Shown here: in pieces, positions 28,732 through 38,405 of the stretch
Position numbering within the stretch: position 1 is the stretch's first letter
Layout of the letters: the number at the start of each line of letters is the position of its first letter
NCBI GenBank assembly: GCA_014802015.1
Contig: JAAVDB010000012.1
Span: 58,744 to 122,743 of the forward strand
Direction of reading: 5' to 3'
Source: Bacteroides sp.
Lineage (GTDB): Bacteria > Bacteroidota > Bacteroidia > Bacteroidales > Muribaculaceae
Length of the DNA: 64,000 nt
Notes under the pieces: model-generated
Databases searched by the model: none
The model's input: the letters and a program-made list of their open reading frames with translations, nothing else
What the model was told of the DNA's origin: nothing
Program-made: the position numbers and the translations under genes

Positions 28732-28746
28732 CAACCAAAGTGGTTG
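28732..28746. promoter_or_regulatory. Inverted repeat upstream of the suf promoter
   Basis: CAACCA-AAG-TGGTTG, a perfect 6-bp inverted repeat, ends 8 bp before the -33 box of the suf promoter. It is a possible regulator site. Confidence 0.35.
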
Positions 28747-28754
28747 TGGAAATG

Positions 28755-28786
28755 TTTGGGTAGATGCGAGATTGTTAGTAATTTTG
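28755..28786 (+). promoter_or_regulatory. Promoter of sufCDS
   Basis: TTTG (28755-28758), 20-bp spacer, TAATTTTG (28779-28786); the sufC ATG follows 22 bp later. Confidence 0.7.
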
Positions 28787-28808
28787 CGGATAAATACCGA
28801 ATACGATT

Positions 28809-29573
28809 ATGAGCGATATATTACTTGAAGTGCGCGACCTTCACGCCAATGTGGAAGGCAAGGAGATACTCAAAGGGGTCAATCTGACCGTGCGCGAGGG
28901 CGAGGTTCATGCCATCATGGGTCCTAACGGCTCGGGCAAGAGTACGATGTCAGGTGTTCTGGCCGGCAATCCGGCCTATACGGTGACTCAGGGTTCGGCC
29001 ACTCTGCACGGAGTGGAGCTGCTCGATCTGCCTCCCGAGACACGCAGCCATGAGGGTCTGTTCCTGTCATTCCAGTATCCGGTGGAGATACCCGGCGTGT
29101 CGATGGTCAACTTCATGCGTGCCGCGGTCAACGCCAAGCGCAAGTATCTGAACGAGGAGCCTCTGTCGGCAAGTGAGTTCCTGAAACTCATGCGTCAGAA
29201 GCGTGAGATCGTCGAGCTGGACAACAAACTGGCTTCACGCTCGGTCAACGAGGGATTCTCGGGCGGCGAGAAGAAGCGTAACGAGATATTCCAGATGGCT
29301 GTGCTCGAACCGCGTCTGGCCATACTTGACGAGACTGACTCGGGTCTTGACATCGATGCACTCCGTGTAGTGGCCGGAGGTGTCAACAAGCTCAAGACAT
29401 CCAAGAACGCTACGATCGTCATCACACATTATCAGCGTCTGCTCGATTACATCAAGCCCGATTACGTGCATATCCTCTACAAGGGTCGTATCGTCAAGAC
29501 CGGCGGTCCGGAGCTGGCTCTCGAACTTGAGGAGCGCGGCTATGACTGGATCAAGGAGGAGAACAAGGACTGA
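28809..29573 (+). CDS. sufC: Fe-S cluster assembly ATPase SufC
   Basis: This 254-residue ABC-type ATPase has Walker A MGPNGSGKST near residue 38, the signature FSGGEKKRNEI near 150 and Walker B AILDETDSGLD. It is soluble and lacks membrane segments. SufC powers the SufBCD scaffold that builds Fe-S clusters in the cytosol. It opens a tight sufC-sufD-sufS operon. The usual upstream sufB is absent; the neighbour is a regulator gene and a fresh promoter. Confidence 0.96.
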   Translation: MSDILLEVRDLHANVEGKEILKGVNLTVREGEVHAIMGPNGSGKSTMSGVLAGNPAYTVTQGSATLHGVELLDLPPETRSHEGLFLSFQYPVEIPGVSMVNFMRAAVNAKRKYLNEEPLSASEFLKLMRQKREIVELDNKLASRSVNEGFSGGEKKRNEIFQMAVLEPRLAILDETDSGLDIDALRVVAGGVNKLKTSKNATIVITHYQRLLDYIKPDYVHILYKGRIVKTGGPELALELEERGYDWIKEENKD

Positions 29574-29597
29574 TAATCCCCCTAACATTCTGTAACG

Positions 29598-30941
29598 ATG
29601 AGTTCAATCAAACAATATACTGACCTCTACGATGCCAACCGCGAGGCTGTGAACGCCACGGCGGGTGAGCCACTCAACGCTCTGCGTGACGATGCGCGCC
29701 GCGTGCTCGGGGCGGAGTGTGCCGCTCTCCCTACCCGTAGCACGGAGGGTTTTGAAAAGACATCGGTAGAAGATATGTTCGCGCCCGACTACGGTGTGAA
29801 TGTCAACCGTGTGGGTATCCCGGTGGATGTGGCCGCGACATTCAGGTGCGATGTGCCCAATCTGTCGACACTTCAGGCTACGGTGGTGAACGACAAGTTT
29901 GTCCCTTCGGCTTCGCTTGAAGAGCGTATGCCTGACGGGGTGCGTTTCATGTCGCTCGCAGCCGCATCGCGCGAACTCCCTGAGATCGTGGCGAGATATT
30001 ACGGCCATCTGGCCCCGGCCGGAGAGGAATCGGTGGCTCTGAACACGATGCTCGTTCAGGACGGAGTGTTCATATATGTGCCGCGCGGCGTAAGGATGGA
30101 AAAGGCCTTGCAGCTCGTGAACATCTTCTCGTCGCCCGCTCCGCTTGCAGCATTCCGCCGCGTGCTCATCGTGGCTGAGGATGATGCCGTGCTGACACTG
30201 CTGGTGTGCGATCATACGCAGGATCGCGAGCAGCGGTATCTCGCATCGCAGGTCGTGGAGCTTTATGCCGGCCGAAACGCCCGCGTCGAGATCTGCTCGA
30301 TCGAGGAGTCATCGCCCGCTACATCGCGCTATTCACGTATGTTCGTGAGCCAGAGCGAGGGGAGCGAGGTCACACTCAACAACACGACCCTGACATGTGG
30401 CGTGACACGCAATGATTTTGAGATAAGCCTGAACGGAGAGCATTGCGACTGCCGTCTCAGCGGCATGGCCATAGGTAGCGACCGCATGCACATAGATAAT
30501 GACACGGCGATATATCACCGCGCCGCGCATTGCCACAGCAATCAGCTGTTCAAGTACGTTATGGACGGTGAGTCGGAGGGTGCGTTTGAGGGAAGTATCA
30601 CGGTTACGCCCGAGGCTCCGTACACCGAGGCATATCAGAGCAATCGCAATCTGCTGGCGAGCGATCACGCACGTATGCACTGCAAGCCTCAGCTGATAAT
30701 CAACAATGATGAGGTCAAGTGCAGTCACGGTGCCACGACGGGCCAGCTCGACGAGGATGCCCTGTTCTACATGCGTTCGCGCGGCATCCCCGGTGATGAG
30801 GCGCGCCGTATGCTGATGCAGGCATTTATGGTGGATGTCATCGAGACGGTGACCATACCCGGGTTGCAGGAACGTCTGCGCCATCTTGTTGACCGCCGCT
30901 TCTCGGGTTCGCTCGGCAACTGCGAGACGTGTAAGAAATAA
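29598..30941 (+). CDS. sufD: Fe-S cluster assembly protein SufD
   Basis: The 447-residue protein carries the SufBD beta-helix core: VFIYVPRGVRMEKALQLVNIF, then RVLIVAEDDAVLTLLVCDHTQ, then the conserved end KPQLIINNDEVKCSHGATTGQLDEDALFYMRSRGIPGDEARRMLMQAF. The N-terminal part is variable, as in SufD rather than SufB. It forms the scaffold with SufB and SufC and is needed for iron entry. It starts 24 bp after sufC. Confidence 0.93.
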   Translation: MSSIKQYTDLYDANREAVNATAGEPLNALRDDARRVLGAECAALPTRSTEGFEKTSVEDMFAPDYGVNVNRVGIPVDVAATFRCDVPNLSTLQATVVNDKFVPSASLEERMPDGVRFMSLAAASRELPEIVARYYGHLAPAGEESVALNTMLVQDGVFIYVPRGVRMEKALQLVNIFSSPAPLAAFRRVLIVAEDDAVLTLLVCDHTQDREQRYLASQVVELYAGRNARVEICSIEESSPATSRYSRMFVSQSEGSEVTLNNTTLTCGVTRNDFEISLNGEHCDCRLSGMAIGSDRMHIDNDTAIYHRAAHCHSNQLFKYVMDGESEGAFEGSITVTPEAPYTEAYQSNRNLLASDHARMHCKPQLIINNDEVKCSHGATTGQLDEDALFYMRSRGIPGDEARRMLMQAFMVDVIETVTIPGLQERLRHLVDRRFSGSLGNCETCKK

Positions 30942-30963
30942 AACAACCATAATTCTCAACCCT

Positions 30964-32184
30964 GTGGATATACAGAAGATTCGCTCGGAATTTCCCATAC
31001 TCGAACGGCGTCTCTATAACCGTCCGCTGATTTATCTCGACAATACAGCTACCTCTCAGACTCCTGACAGTGTGGTCAAGGCTATTGTCGACAGTTATAC
31101 CACGACCAAGGCGAATGTGCACCGCGGTGTGCACACTCTGTCACAGGAGGCGACCGAGCTGCAGGAAAATGCCCGGCGCAGGGTGAAGGAGTGGATAAAC
31201 GCCGCGTCGACAAGCGAGGTGATCTTCACACGCGGTACGACCGAGGCGCTTAATCTCGTTGCATCATCATTTGGCGGGATGATGCTCGGCGAGGGGGACG
31301 AGCTGATACTCACGGTGATGGAGCACCATGCCAACATCGTGCCCTGGCAGTTGCTCCGCGACCGCATAGGGTTTACCATCAGGGTGGTGCCTGTGACTGA
31401 GGACGGACAGCTGGATATGGACGTATACCGCGGTCTGTTCAACGACCGTACGCGACTGGTGAGCGTGTGTCATGCGTCAAACGTGCTCGGTACCGTCAAT
31501 CCTGTCAAGGAGATGATAGCATACGCCCACAGTCACGATGTGCCCGTTGTGGTGGACGGCGCTCAGGCTGCTCCGCATCTGCACATCGATGTGCGTGATC
31601 TTGATGCGGACTTTTATGCGTTCTCGGCTCATAAGATGTATGGCCCTACAGGTGTGGGCGTGCTGTACGGCAAGGAGAAATGGCTTGAAAAGATGCCTCC
31701 CTATCAGGGTGGCGGCGAGATGATCGAGTCGGTGTCGTTCGAGAAGACGACTTTTGCCGAGTTGCCGTATAAGTTCGAGGCCGGAACACCTGATTTCATA
31801 GGTATCTCGGCCCTGTCAAAAGCGATAGATTTCATGGATGCTCTCGGGGTAGAGAATATCGCCGCGCATGAGCATGAACTGCTTGAGTACACTACACGTC
31901 GCATGACTGAGGAGATACCCGGCATGAGAATCTTTGGCAATGCGCCCGGTAAGTGTGCCATCATATCGTTTCTGGTCGGAAATATCCATCACTATGATAT
32001 GGGGATGCTGCTTGACAAACTCGGTATTGCCGTGCGTACCGGGCATCATTGCGCACAACCGCTGATGCATGCTCTCGGTGTAGAGGGGGTGGTCAGGGCA
32101 TCATTTGCAGCATATAATACGCTGGAGGAGTGTGAGGCATTTATCGCCGCGCTCAAGCGCGTGACCGCCATACTCGAAGGTTAA
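30964..32184 (+). CDS. sufS: Cysteine desulfurase SufS
   Basis: This is a PLP-dependent class V aminotransferase-fold enzyme of 406 residues from GTG 30964 (MDIQKIRSEFPIL). The PLP lysine lies in FSAHKMYGPTG and the catalytic cysteine in VRTGHHCAQPLM. It takes sulfur from cysteine as a persulfide for the SufBCD scaffold. The open frame extends upstream into sufD, but GTG 30964 follows the sufD stop by 22 bp and matches the family start. SufE or SufU is not seen nearby. Confidence 0.93.
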   Translation: MDIQKIRSEFPILERRLYNRPLIYLDNTATSQTPDSVVKAIVDSYTTTKANVHRGVHTLSQEATELQENARRRVKEWINAASTSEVIFTRGTTEALNLVASSFGGMMLGEGDELILTVMEHHANIVPWQLLRDRIGFTIRVVPVTEDGQLDMDVYRGLFNDRTRLVSVCHASNVLGTVNPVKEMIAYAHSHDVPVVVDGAQAAPHLHIDVRDLDADFYAFSAHKMYGPTGVGVLYGKEKWLEKMPPYQGGGEMIESVSFEKTTFAELPYKFEAGTPDFIGISALSKAIDFMDALGVENIAAHEHELLEYTTRRMTEEIPGMRIFGNAPGKCAIISFLVGNIHHYDMGMLLDKLGIAVRTGHHCAQPLMHALGVEGVVRASFAAYNTLEECEAFIAALKRVTAILEG

Positions 32185-32225
32185 GACCCCGTTCCCCAAT
32201 ATTCCCGTAAACAAAAGCAATGATT

Positions 32226-33194
32226 TCACAGCAACACCCGGGCCAGTAGCCAGGTGAAGCGGTGCAAACGCAGGTTGTGGAGATAGATCATCTTCATGCG
32301 TCGCGGTGCATCCGTGCGTGAGATAACACTGTGCCTGAGATTGAGTGATAGAGCATGAGCCCGTCGGGCCGATTCGCGATCGGATCGCCGTGATGCGGTG
32401 AGTGCCTCCGATTCATAGCGTGCGGCGAGTATCATGGCGCGTGCGTCGAGCCATCTCATGTATTGTGCCCGTGAGGCTGTGGCGGGCGGTAATGACCGGA
32501 ATGTGTCATGGATAGCCTGTAATGAGCGCTCCCAGCGTTCAGGGTGCGCACTGAATGACAGTCCGGTTATGGATTGCTCCTGCTGAATGGCTGAGACCGT
32601 TGGTTCGCCGCCGAGGGTGAGGATGCGTGGTGAACGGAGCAGTATGCGCACGCCGAGTTCGTAGTCATTCCATCCCGTCAACGATTCATTCCATCCTCCG
32701 GCCTCGCGAAACAGGTTGGTACGGGCTATGTAGCGCTGTGAAGAGAGCGATGCGCGGAACAGGTGGTGAAACATCGGATCGCCGTCGCCGTGAAAATAGA
32801 GGCGTCGCCGTGAGCCGTCAAGCGAATGCAGATATATGTCACGGCCGATGACGTCGGCGTCGGGATGACCGTATATGGCTCGCGTGAAGTCCTCGACATG
32901 ACGCGGGGCCATGATGTCGTCCGAATCAAAAAACATAGTCCACTCCGAGGTGACTGCCTGTAACCCGCGGTTGCGGGCCGCGCAGGCTCCCGATGTGGAC
33001 TCGGATAATACTGTGACGTTGCTGCGGCCGGATGCCCAGTCGCGCACTACGGAGAGAGAGGTGTCAGTCGAATTGTTGTCAACGATCACTATACGGGCCG
33101 GAGCCACAGTCTGAGCCGCCACACTGTCGAGCGTGCGTCCGACTATGTGGGCCCTGTTGCAGATAGGAATAACGATAGTGATAGGAGAGAGCAT
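32226..33194 (-). CDS. Family 2 glycosyltransferase
   Basis: The 322-residue protein has a GT-A fold: TIVIPICNRAHIVGRTLDSV, IVIVDNNSTDTS, AARNRGLQ, and MFFDSDDI as the DxD metal/sugar-nucleotide motif. It lacks membrane segments except a weakly hydrophobic C-terminus. It likely transfers a sugar to a surface glycan or glycolipid; donor and acceptor are unknown. ATG 33194 is preferred over a TTG at 33233 that would overlap gldN. It lies 35 bp after gldN at the end of the T9SS cluster, so it may be co-transcribed; a link to cargo or A-LPS modification is only a guess. Confidence 0.85.
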   Translation of the reverse strand: MLSPITIVIPICNRAHIVGRTLDSVAAQTVAPARIVIVDNNSTDTSLSVVRDWASGRSNVTVLSESTSGACAARNRGLQAVTSEWTMFFDSDDIMAPRHVEDFTRAIYGHPDADVIGRDIYLHSLDGSRRRLYFHGDGDPMFHHLFRASLSSQRYIARTNLFREAGGWNESLTGWNDYELGVRILLRSPRILTLGGEPTVSAIQQEQSITGLSFSAHPERWERSLQAIHDTFRSLPPATASRAQYMRWLDARAMILAARYESEALTASRRSDRESARRAHALSLNLRHSVISRTDAPRRMKMIYLHNLRLHRFTWLLARVLL

Positions 33195-33229
33195 GTGAGG
33201 AGGATGTCTGACGGTCTGCCTGCCTGCGG

Positions 33230-34369
33230 TCAACGTCTGCGGTTACGTACCGAACGGGTGGCCGAAGATGAGGGGGTTGACTTGGTGGCCTTAGGCTTCT
33301 TCACCTTGGCCGGTTTGGCCTTGGTGGCTGATGAGCGGGTCGTGCGTCTTGAGCGGGTGGCACGGGCGTTTGTGCCCGAAGCGGCTGTGCCTACTTCGGT
33401 GGTCTCTTCGCCATTGCCGGCAGCAAGCGCCTCGGCTTTCTCGGCAGCCTCGCGGCGTGCGGCAAGCTCTTCGAGCGAGGGTACCCACAGTTTCTTCTCG
33501 TAATCATCAAGTCGCTGCTGGATGCTGTCGCGGGCATGAGCCAGATCATCCGGATCGGGATGGAGCTGCATCAGGGATTTGTTCTTCAGATTACGGGTCT
33601 TATAGATGTCACCTTCGTACAGCCCGAGCTGGAAAAAGTCGTCATACGTGCATGTGGCGAGGTTGTTGTCATCATCGGTGAAGATGTTCTGAGTGGTAAT
33701 GAACGGGCGGAGCTCGTCATATTTTACCCAGAACATGGGATAACGTACGGCCTCGGCTCCGAAATCACCTGCACGGTGCAGTACGGGACAGATGGCCTCG
33801 ACTCGCGAGCGCATGCGGTTGGTGCGGCGGTCAAATTCCCATTTCTCCACGATGTAGTAGCTGAGGACCTCCGATGCGGGGATGTCTGACTCCTCGATGG
33901 CGAATTTAGGATTCTTTTCGGTCGAGCCTTTGGCCTCGGTATAGATTATGTAGAAGCGGTCGAGGACATCGCGCATTTTCACCTTGTAGTCGTCAGTGAA
34001 CACTTCGCGTCCGTCGAGGTATTCGTAGGCCGGAAGCGATCCGTCCGCCATACGCTTCATAATGATGCGGAACAGGTTGTCCTGCCCGTCGACAGGCTCG
34101 TCGGGATAATAGAGCGCACCGTTGGCATCCTTGGTGAGGTCGAGGCTGCGGTACATGACGCGCATCCACTGGAGCTCGCTGTCATTAACGGGAGTCTCCT
34201 CGAAGTGTGCCTGCATGCGCTGAGTGACACCGGGCGCAGACTGCTTGGCGTTGCGGTCGGATGCGGCGCTTCGGCGCACGACTGATGAGCCTGACGATAC
34301 GTCCTGAGCTGAGGCGCAGACTGCGGTGGTGAGGATGACTATGGCTGTGAGAAGAAATTTCTTCATCAT
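33230..34369 (-). CDS. gldN: Type IX secretion/gliding protein GldN (PorN)
   Basis: The 379-residue exported protein has a signal peptide (MMKKFLLTAIVILTTAVCASAQ). The GldN core includes WMRVMYRSLDLTKDANGALYYP and LFRIIMKRMADGSLPAYEYLDGREVFTDDY. GldN pairs with lipoprotein GldK in the periplasmic ring of the T9SS. The last 60 residues are a low-complexity basic Arg/Lys/Ser/Thr tail not found in short GldN homologues. It is the last Gld gene of porT-porP-gldKLMN. Two consecutive ATG codons (34369, 34366) could serve as start. Confidence 0.92.
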   Translation of the reverse strand: MMKKFLLTAIVILTTAVCASAQDVSSGSSVVRRSAASDRNAKQSAPGVTQRMQAHFEETPVNDSELQWMRVMYRSLDLTKDANGALYYPDEPVDGQDNLFRIIMKRMADGSLPAYEYLDGREVFTDDYKVKMRDVLDRFYIIYTEAKGSTEKNPKFAIEESDIPASEVLSYYIVEKWEFDRRTNRMRSRVEAICPVLHRAGDFGAEAVRYPMFWVKYDELRPFITTQNIFTDDDNNLATCTYDDFFQLGLYEGDIYKTRNLKNKSLMQLHPDPDDLAHARDSIQQRLDDYEKKLWVPSLEELAARREAAEKAEALAAGNGEETTEVGTAASGTNARATRSRRTTRSSATKAKPAKVKKPKATKSTPSSSATRSVRNRRR

Positions 34370-34400
34370 ATATTATGCGTATTAAGTAACTTAACAAATG

Positions 34401-35966
34401 TCAGTTGACGATGACTTCCATCGGCGAGAGCACGCGCTCGATGCCGTCGGGGCCTTTGGCGCGTATGCGTGAGATGTAGAACCGTTTGCCGCGTGACAGG
34501 CGTTTGAACTGGTCGCGCTGACGCTGGGTGAAGCTGGCGCTCTGTGACACCTCGGGGATGGCGTTGCCCATCTGGTCGAAGAACACTGTCTCGAATCCGA
34601 GCACCTGAAAGTCGATATTGAGCATGTCATCGTCGATAGCGGCCTCGATGCCGGGGATGTTGGCAAGGACAGATTTGGCTATCGGTTTGCCCCCCTTGTA
34701 GCGGTCCTTGGTGCCGTTGGGAGCGGTGAAGGAGAGGAATGCCGTCGGGTCAGGGAGTTTGCGTACGCGGAATGTCGAGGTAGCCACCGTCTGCGGGCGT
34801 CCGTCGATGTTGGCAGTGACGGTGATCGTGGCGTTCTCTCCGACCTTTGCGGGGCGGGCTATCCATGTGTCACCCTGACGGGTAAGCGAGCCGTTGGTCA
34901 TGGTGGCCGACACACCTGACATGGGCACTCCGGGGACGGATATGCTCATCGGGTTGTTGATGCCGGCATAGAGTACGTTCATCATGGTGGCCGAGACTGT
35001 AGCGGTCGGTTCCATGACTGTGTAGGAGGACTGGAAGGGGTGACGGGTGGATGTGCCGTCGCCGTGGGTCACTTCGATATAGCCCGAGTAATCGAATGTG
35101 CCGGTCGACGAGGTGTTGAACTCGTAGAGTCCGTTGTCGCCGGGCAGTTTCTTCCCGCCGACAAAGATGTCGGGGCGTGCCGTGGTGTCGACAGCCGCGA
35201 GTACGATCGATGCCGAATACTTGCCTCCACGCATCACCATACGTGACTGGGGGATGACGAAGGCGTTGAGCTCGTTGACACGCACATCGCCGGCATCGAC
35301 GGCGGCGAGCAGATTGCCGAGAGCCTCACCTTCGGCAAACCGCACATCGTTCTGCAGTTTGGTGAGGAGTGTCACGGCTGCCACTACGGGCTGATTCTCG
35401 AATTTAGCCTCTTCCCACAGCTGGTCCTGAACGGTGCCCGAGCGACGGTAGGGGGCGGTGGAGAGAGATTCGTCGATTGATGCCCGTTTGGTCGAGTCGG
35501 GTATCAGCGATGTCACTTGCGCGCGGTATTCTTCGATAGCCGAGCGCAGATGTTTACCATTTGTATCGCCGGGGCCGAGCATCACGATCGCAGCTGCATC
35601 GAGATCGTCACGACGGTTGATGTTGTCGAGCGATCCGTTCTTGCCGTCGGCCTGACGCACGATGGCGAGTTTGAGCGAGTCGATAAGCTGGTAGAGTCCG
35701 TCGGCATCGGCACGCACCTGTACGGCTTTTTTCAGCCATGGGGTACCTTTCTCAGGATTCTGGGCGGTGAAACTTTCGAGCTGAGCGAAGATGGCGTCAT
35801 TGCGTCGGCCCACGTTGGCATTGGTGCGGGCCAGTCCGTCCTCGACCTGCTCGAAGCCGTCAAGGACGTCGCTCGACACGTTGAGTGCGAGCATGGCGGT
35901 GAGGACGATATACATGAGGTTTATCATCTTCTGCCTTGGTGAGAGCCTTACTACTGATTCTGCCAT
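34401..35966 (-). CDS. gldM: Type IX secretion motor protein GldM (PorM)
   Basis: The 521-residue protein begins MAESVVRLSPRQKMINLMYIVLTAMLALNVSSDVL, the GldM cytoplasmic tip plus a single membrane helix. A long periplasmic region of helical and Ig-like domains ends in a beta-rich domain (MEVIVN tail). With GldL it forms the proton-driven rotary motor that energises T9SS secretion. It sits 31 bp from gldN and 26 bp from gldL. Confidence 0.95.
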   Translation of the reverse strand: MAESVVRLSPRQKMINLMYIVLTAMLALNVSSDVLDGFEQVEDGLARTNANVGRRNDAIFAQLESFTAQNPEKGTPWLKKAVQVRADADGLYQLIDSLKLAIVRQADGKNGSLDNINRRDDLDAAAIVMLGPGDTNGKHLRSAIEEYRAQVTSLIPDSTKRASIDESLSTAPYRRSGTVQDQLWEEAKFENQPVVAAVTLLTKLQNDVRFAEGEALGNLLAAVDAGDVRVNELNAFVIPQSRMVMRGGKYSASIVLAAVDTTARPDIFVGGKKLPGDNGLYEFNTSSTGTFDYSGYIEVTHGDGTSTRHPFQSSYTVMEPTATVSATMMNVLYAGINNPMSISVPGVPMSGVSATMTNGSLTRQGDTWIARPAKVGENATITVTANIDGRPQTVATSTFRVRKLPDPTAFLSFTAPNGTKDRYKGGKPIAKSVLANIPGIEAAIDDDMLNIDFQVLGFETVFFDQMGNAIPEVSQSASFTQRQRDQFKRLSRGKRFYISRIRAKGPDGIERVLSPMEVIVN

Positions 35967-35992
35967 GTTGTGTGATTAGCCTGTCTAAAGAA

Positions 35993-36934
35993 TTACTGGT
36001 GGTTCATGCCCGATGACTGTGCGCCGGGGATGTCGTTGACCATGGGGCGGTACATGTTGACCGTCATGGCGTGGAGCATCTTTTCGTATACCTGATTGAG
36101 CTGCTGCATGTAGCGGGCCATCTTCTCGGTCTCCTCACAGTAGCGTGCGCTCTGTGATGCGCTCTTCTCGTACATGTCACGGATGTCCTTGATGCCGCGG
36201 TTGACGCGGTCGATCGATTCGAGCTGTGACGACACGCTCTTGAGCTGTATCTCATAGATGGTGTTGAGGCCGCCGAGATTGCGGTTGAGGTCACCCATCT
36301 GCGAGATATAGTCCTTGGAGTTGGCTGTCAGTGCCGAGGAGTTCTCGGTGATGGCCTGATAGCTCTGCAGGAGCATGTCGGAGACGGCGTTGAGATTCTG
36401 AGTCGTCTCGCGCAGATGAGCGAGCTGTTCGGTAATGGCCGTCATCTGTTCGATATAGCTGTTGGTGGCAGCCGCGACATCATTGATATTCACGGTCTCG
36501 GCCTGAGCGACGACGGGGACTGTGCCTGCGGGAGCGCTGTTGCCGCCGGCTACGGGGCCTGCGTAACCCTGTGAGGCGCTGACGGGTGATCCGCCGCCGA
36601 CTATGACTCCGCCCGAGATGACGCGCTGACGTCCTGAGCCGGTCTCATCACCGTCGGTCTCGTCGGTGGCCGTCCTGTTGTCGAGCTCGGGGAACACATC
36701 CTCCCAATGATATTCCTTGGGCGGACGGTCAAAGGCGGTGAGGATAAACATGAGTACCTCGGTGCCCATACCGATGCACAGCAGCGTGTTACCACCGGGC
36801 AGGTGAAGTATCTTGAACAGCGCGCCCCAGATGACGATGGCTGCGCCGAGACTGTAGGCGAAGTTGAACAGTCGCTGACCGCCCTCCCATTTCATCATGG
36901 TGCGATAGCGCGATTTGAGATTCTCTGTATTCAT
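35993..36934 (-). CDS. gldL: Type IX secretion motor protein GldL (PorL)
   Basis: At 313 residues it has two adjacent membrane helices near the N-terminus (LFNFAYSLGAAIVIWGALFKILHL and NTLLCIGMGTEVLMFILTAF), with a Glu in the second helix as expected for the proton path. A long cytoplasmic coiled-coil rich in NLNAVSDMLLQSYQAI-type heptads follows. A Gly/Ser/Pro-rich linker occurs around residues 105-135. It is the stator around the GldM dimer. The family is usually about 215-310 residues. Confidence 0.94.
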   Translation of the reverse strand: MNTENLKSRYRTMMKWEGGQRLFNFAYSLGAAIVIWGALFKILHLPGGNTLLCIGMGTEVLMFILTAFDRPPKEYHWEDVFPELDNRTATDETDGDETGSGRQRVISGGVIVGGGSPVSASQGYAGPVAGGNSAPAGTVPVVAQAETVNINDVAAATNSYIEQMTAITEQLAHLRETTQNLNAVSDMLLQSYQAITENSSALTANSKDYISQMGDLNRNLGGLNTIYEIQLKSVSSQLESIDRVNRGIKDIRDMYEKSASQSARYCEETEKMARYMQQLNQVYEKMLHAMTVNMYRPMVNDIPGAQSSGMNHQ

Positions 36935-36962
36935 AGCGGTTATGCCGATATATTTTTAGTGA

Positions 36963-38402
36963 CTATTTCTTTGCCTTGGTGCCTTTGGCAAAGCCTATCT
37001 GCGAGCGTACGCAACGGAATCCGATGTAGCTGCGCTGTTCGTTCTGATATTCCCACATGCGCAGGTCGGAGCGCACGTTGTGAGCGACATCTTTCCATGA
37101 GCCACCGCGCACGATCTTACGCTTCATCTTGTAGGGGTCCTCCTGAGCGGCATCGTAGCGATACTCGGGGTTGAGGTCGCTGGTGAGTTTGCTGACGCTC
37201 TCGGTGAATGCGGTCGATGTCCATTCACTCACGTTACCGGCCATGTCATAGAGTCCGAAGTCATTAGGCGCGTATGTGCCGACACGCGATGTGATGAGCT
37301 GTCCGTCCTGTACGAAGTTGCCCTCCTGCGGCTTGAAGTTGGCATAGAAGCAACCCTGATCCTCGGTGAGAGGCAGGTCGCCGTCCCAGGGATACATGTT
37401 CTCGCTCTTGCCTGCGCGAGCGGCATACTCCCACTCGGCCTCGGTGGGGAGGCGGTAAGGCTCGACGTATACGCCCTCGCGTCCGAGCGAGCGACGCAGG
37501 AAGTCGGTGCGCCAGTTGGCGAAGGCGTTGGCCTGCTCCCAGCTCACACCCACGACGGGATAGTCGTTGTAGCCTCCGTGTGAGAAGTACATGCGTACGT
37601 AAGGCTCGTTGTAGGCGTTGTCAAAGTCGTTGATCCACGCCGTTGTGTCGGGATAGACGTTTACTATATATGTGTTCACGAAGTCATACGGACCGGTGAG
37701 TGCACGTGTGACTGTCTCGCGTACGATGCGTCCGTCGTCGTTGATGTACGCGGTGTCCTTGGATATGACGGGGAGAGTGGTAGGTGTGGGTCGGTCGGTG
37801 TTGTATTCGCGGCGCTCGGGGTTGAGACGGTTCTTACGCTTCGCGGCCTCGGTGTGATTGTAGGTCTCGTAGCGATAGTTGAGCTGCTCGGGATCAAGCT
37901 CCTTGACACCGGTGATCGGATTGATGCGATAGAGGCTCTCGATGGCTCGCTGCTCGTCCTCGTTGGGGTTGCGCCAGGGTATTGCCTTGGCCCAGTTGAG
38001 GTGGGGAGTCACGGGATTGCCCTCGCGGTCCTCTTCGATCTTGTATTCCTCATTGCCGCCGTAAGAGGGGTCGGCGAGACGCTCGCGGATGATCGAGTCG
38101 CGCACCCAGAATACGAACTGCTTGTATTTGGAGTTGGTGACCTCGGTCTCGTCCATCCAGAATGCATCGACCGACACGCCACGCGAGTCGGCACGGAGAT
38201 TCCAGAGCGAATCATCCTGAGCGGGGCCCATCTTGACCGATCCGCGGCCTACGAGCACCATGCCGTAGGGGGTAGGTTCGGCCCATGAGGTGCCACCGAC
38301 ACCGGTCACCTCTCCGCCCATGGAGTTGCGGCTGCCTGTGGCGCAGCTTACGGCCACGCTCACGAGGATTACTGCGGTAAGTATATGAAGTATCTTTTTC
38401 AT
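36963..38402 (-). CDS. gldK: Type IX secretion lipoprotein GldK (PorK)
   Basis: The 479-residue lipoprotein has the signal MKKILHILTAVILVSVAVSC. A formylglycine-generating-enzyme-like (FGE-sulfatase) fold follows: PYGMVLVGRGSVKMG, FWMDETEVTNSKYKQFVFWVRD, PVVGVSWEQANAFANWR, YRLPTEAEWEYAARAG, FGLYDMAGNVSEWTS and YIGFRCVRSQ. In GldK the fold is structural, forming the periplasmic ring with GldN beneath the outer membrane. The C-terminus ends in a lysine-rich tip. It follows porP by 3 bp. Confidence 0.94.
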   Translation of the reverse strand: MKKILHILTAVILVSVAVSCATGSRNSMGGEVTGVGGTSWAEPTPYGMVLVGRGSVKMGPAQDDSLWNLRADSRGVSVDAFWMDETEVTNSKYKQFVFWVRDSIIRERLADPSYGGNEEYKIEEDREGNPVTPHLNWAKAIPWRNPNEDEQRAIESLYRINPITGVKELDPEQLNYRYETYNHTEAAKRKNRLNPERREYNTDRPTPTTLPVISKDTAYINDDGRIVRETVTRALTGPYDFVNTYIVNVYPDTTAWINDFDNAYNEPYVRMYFSHGGYNDYPVVGVSWEQANAFANWRTDFLRRSLGREGVYVEPYRLPTEAEWEYAARAGKSENMYPWDGDLPLTEDQGCFYANFKPQEGNFVQDGQLITSRVGTYAPNDFGLYDMAGNVSEWTSTAFTESVSKLTSDLNPEYRYDAAQEDPYKMKRKIVRGGSWKDVAHNVRSDLRMWEYQNEQRSYIGFRCVRSQIGFAKGTKAKK

Positions 38403-38405
38403 AGG

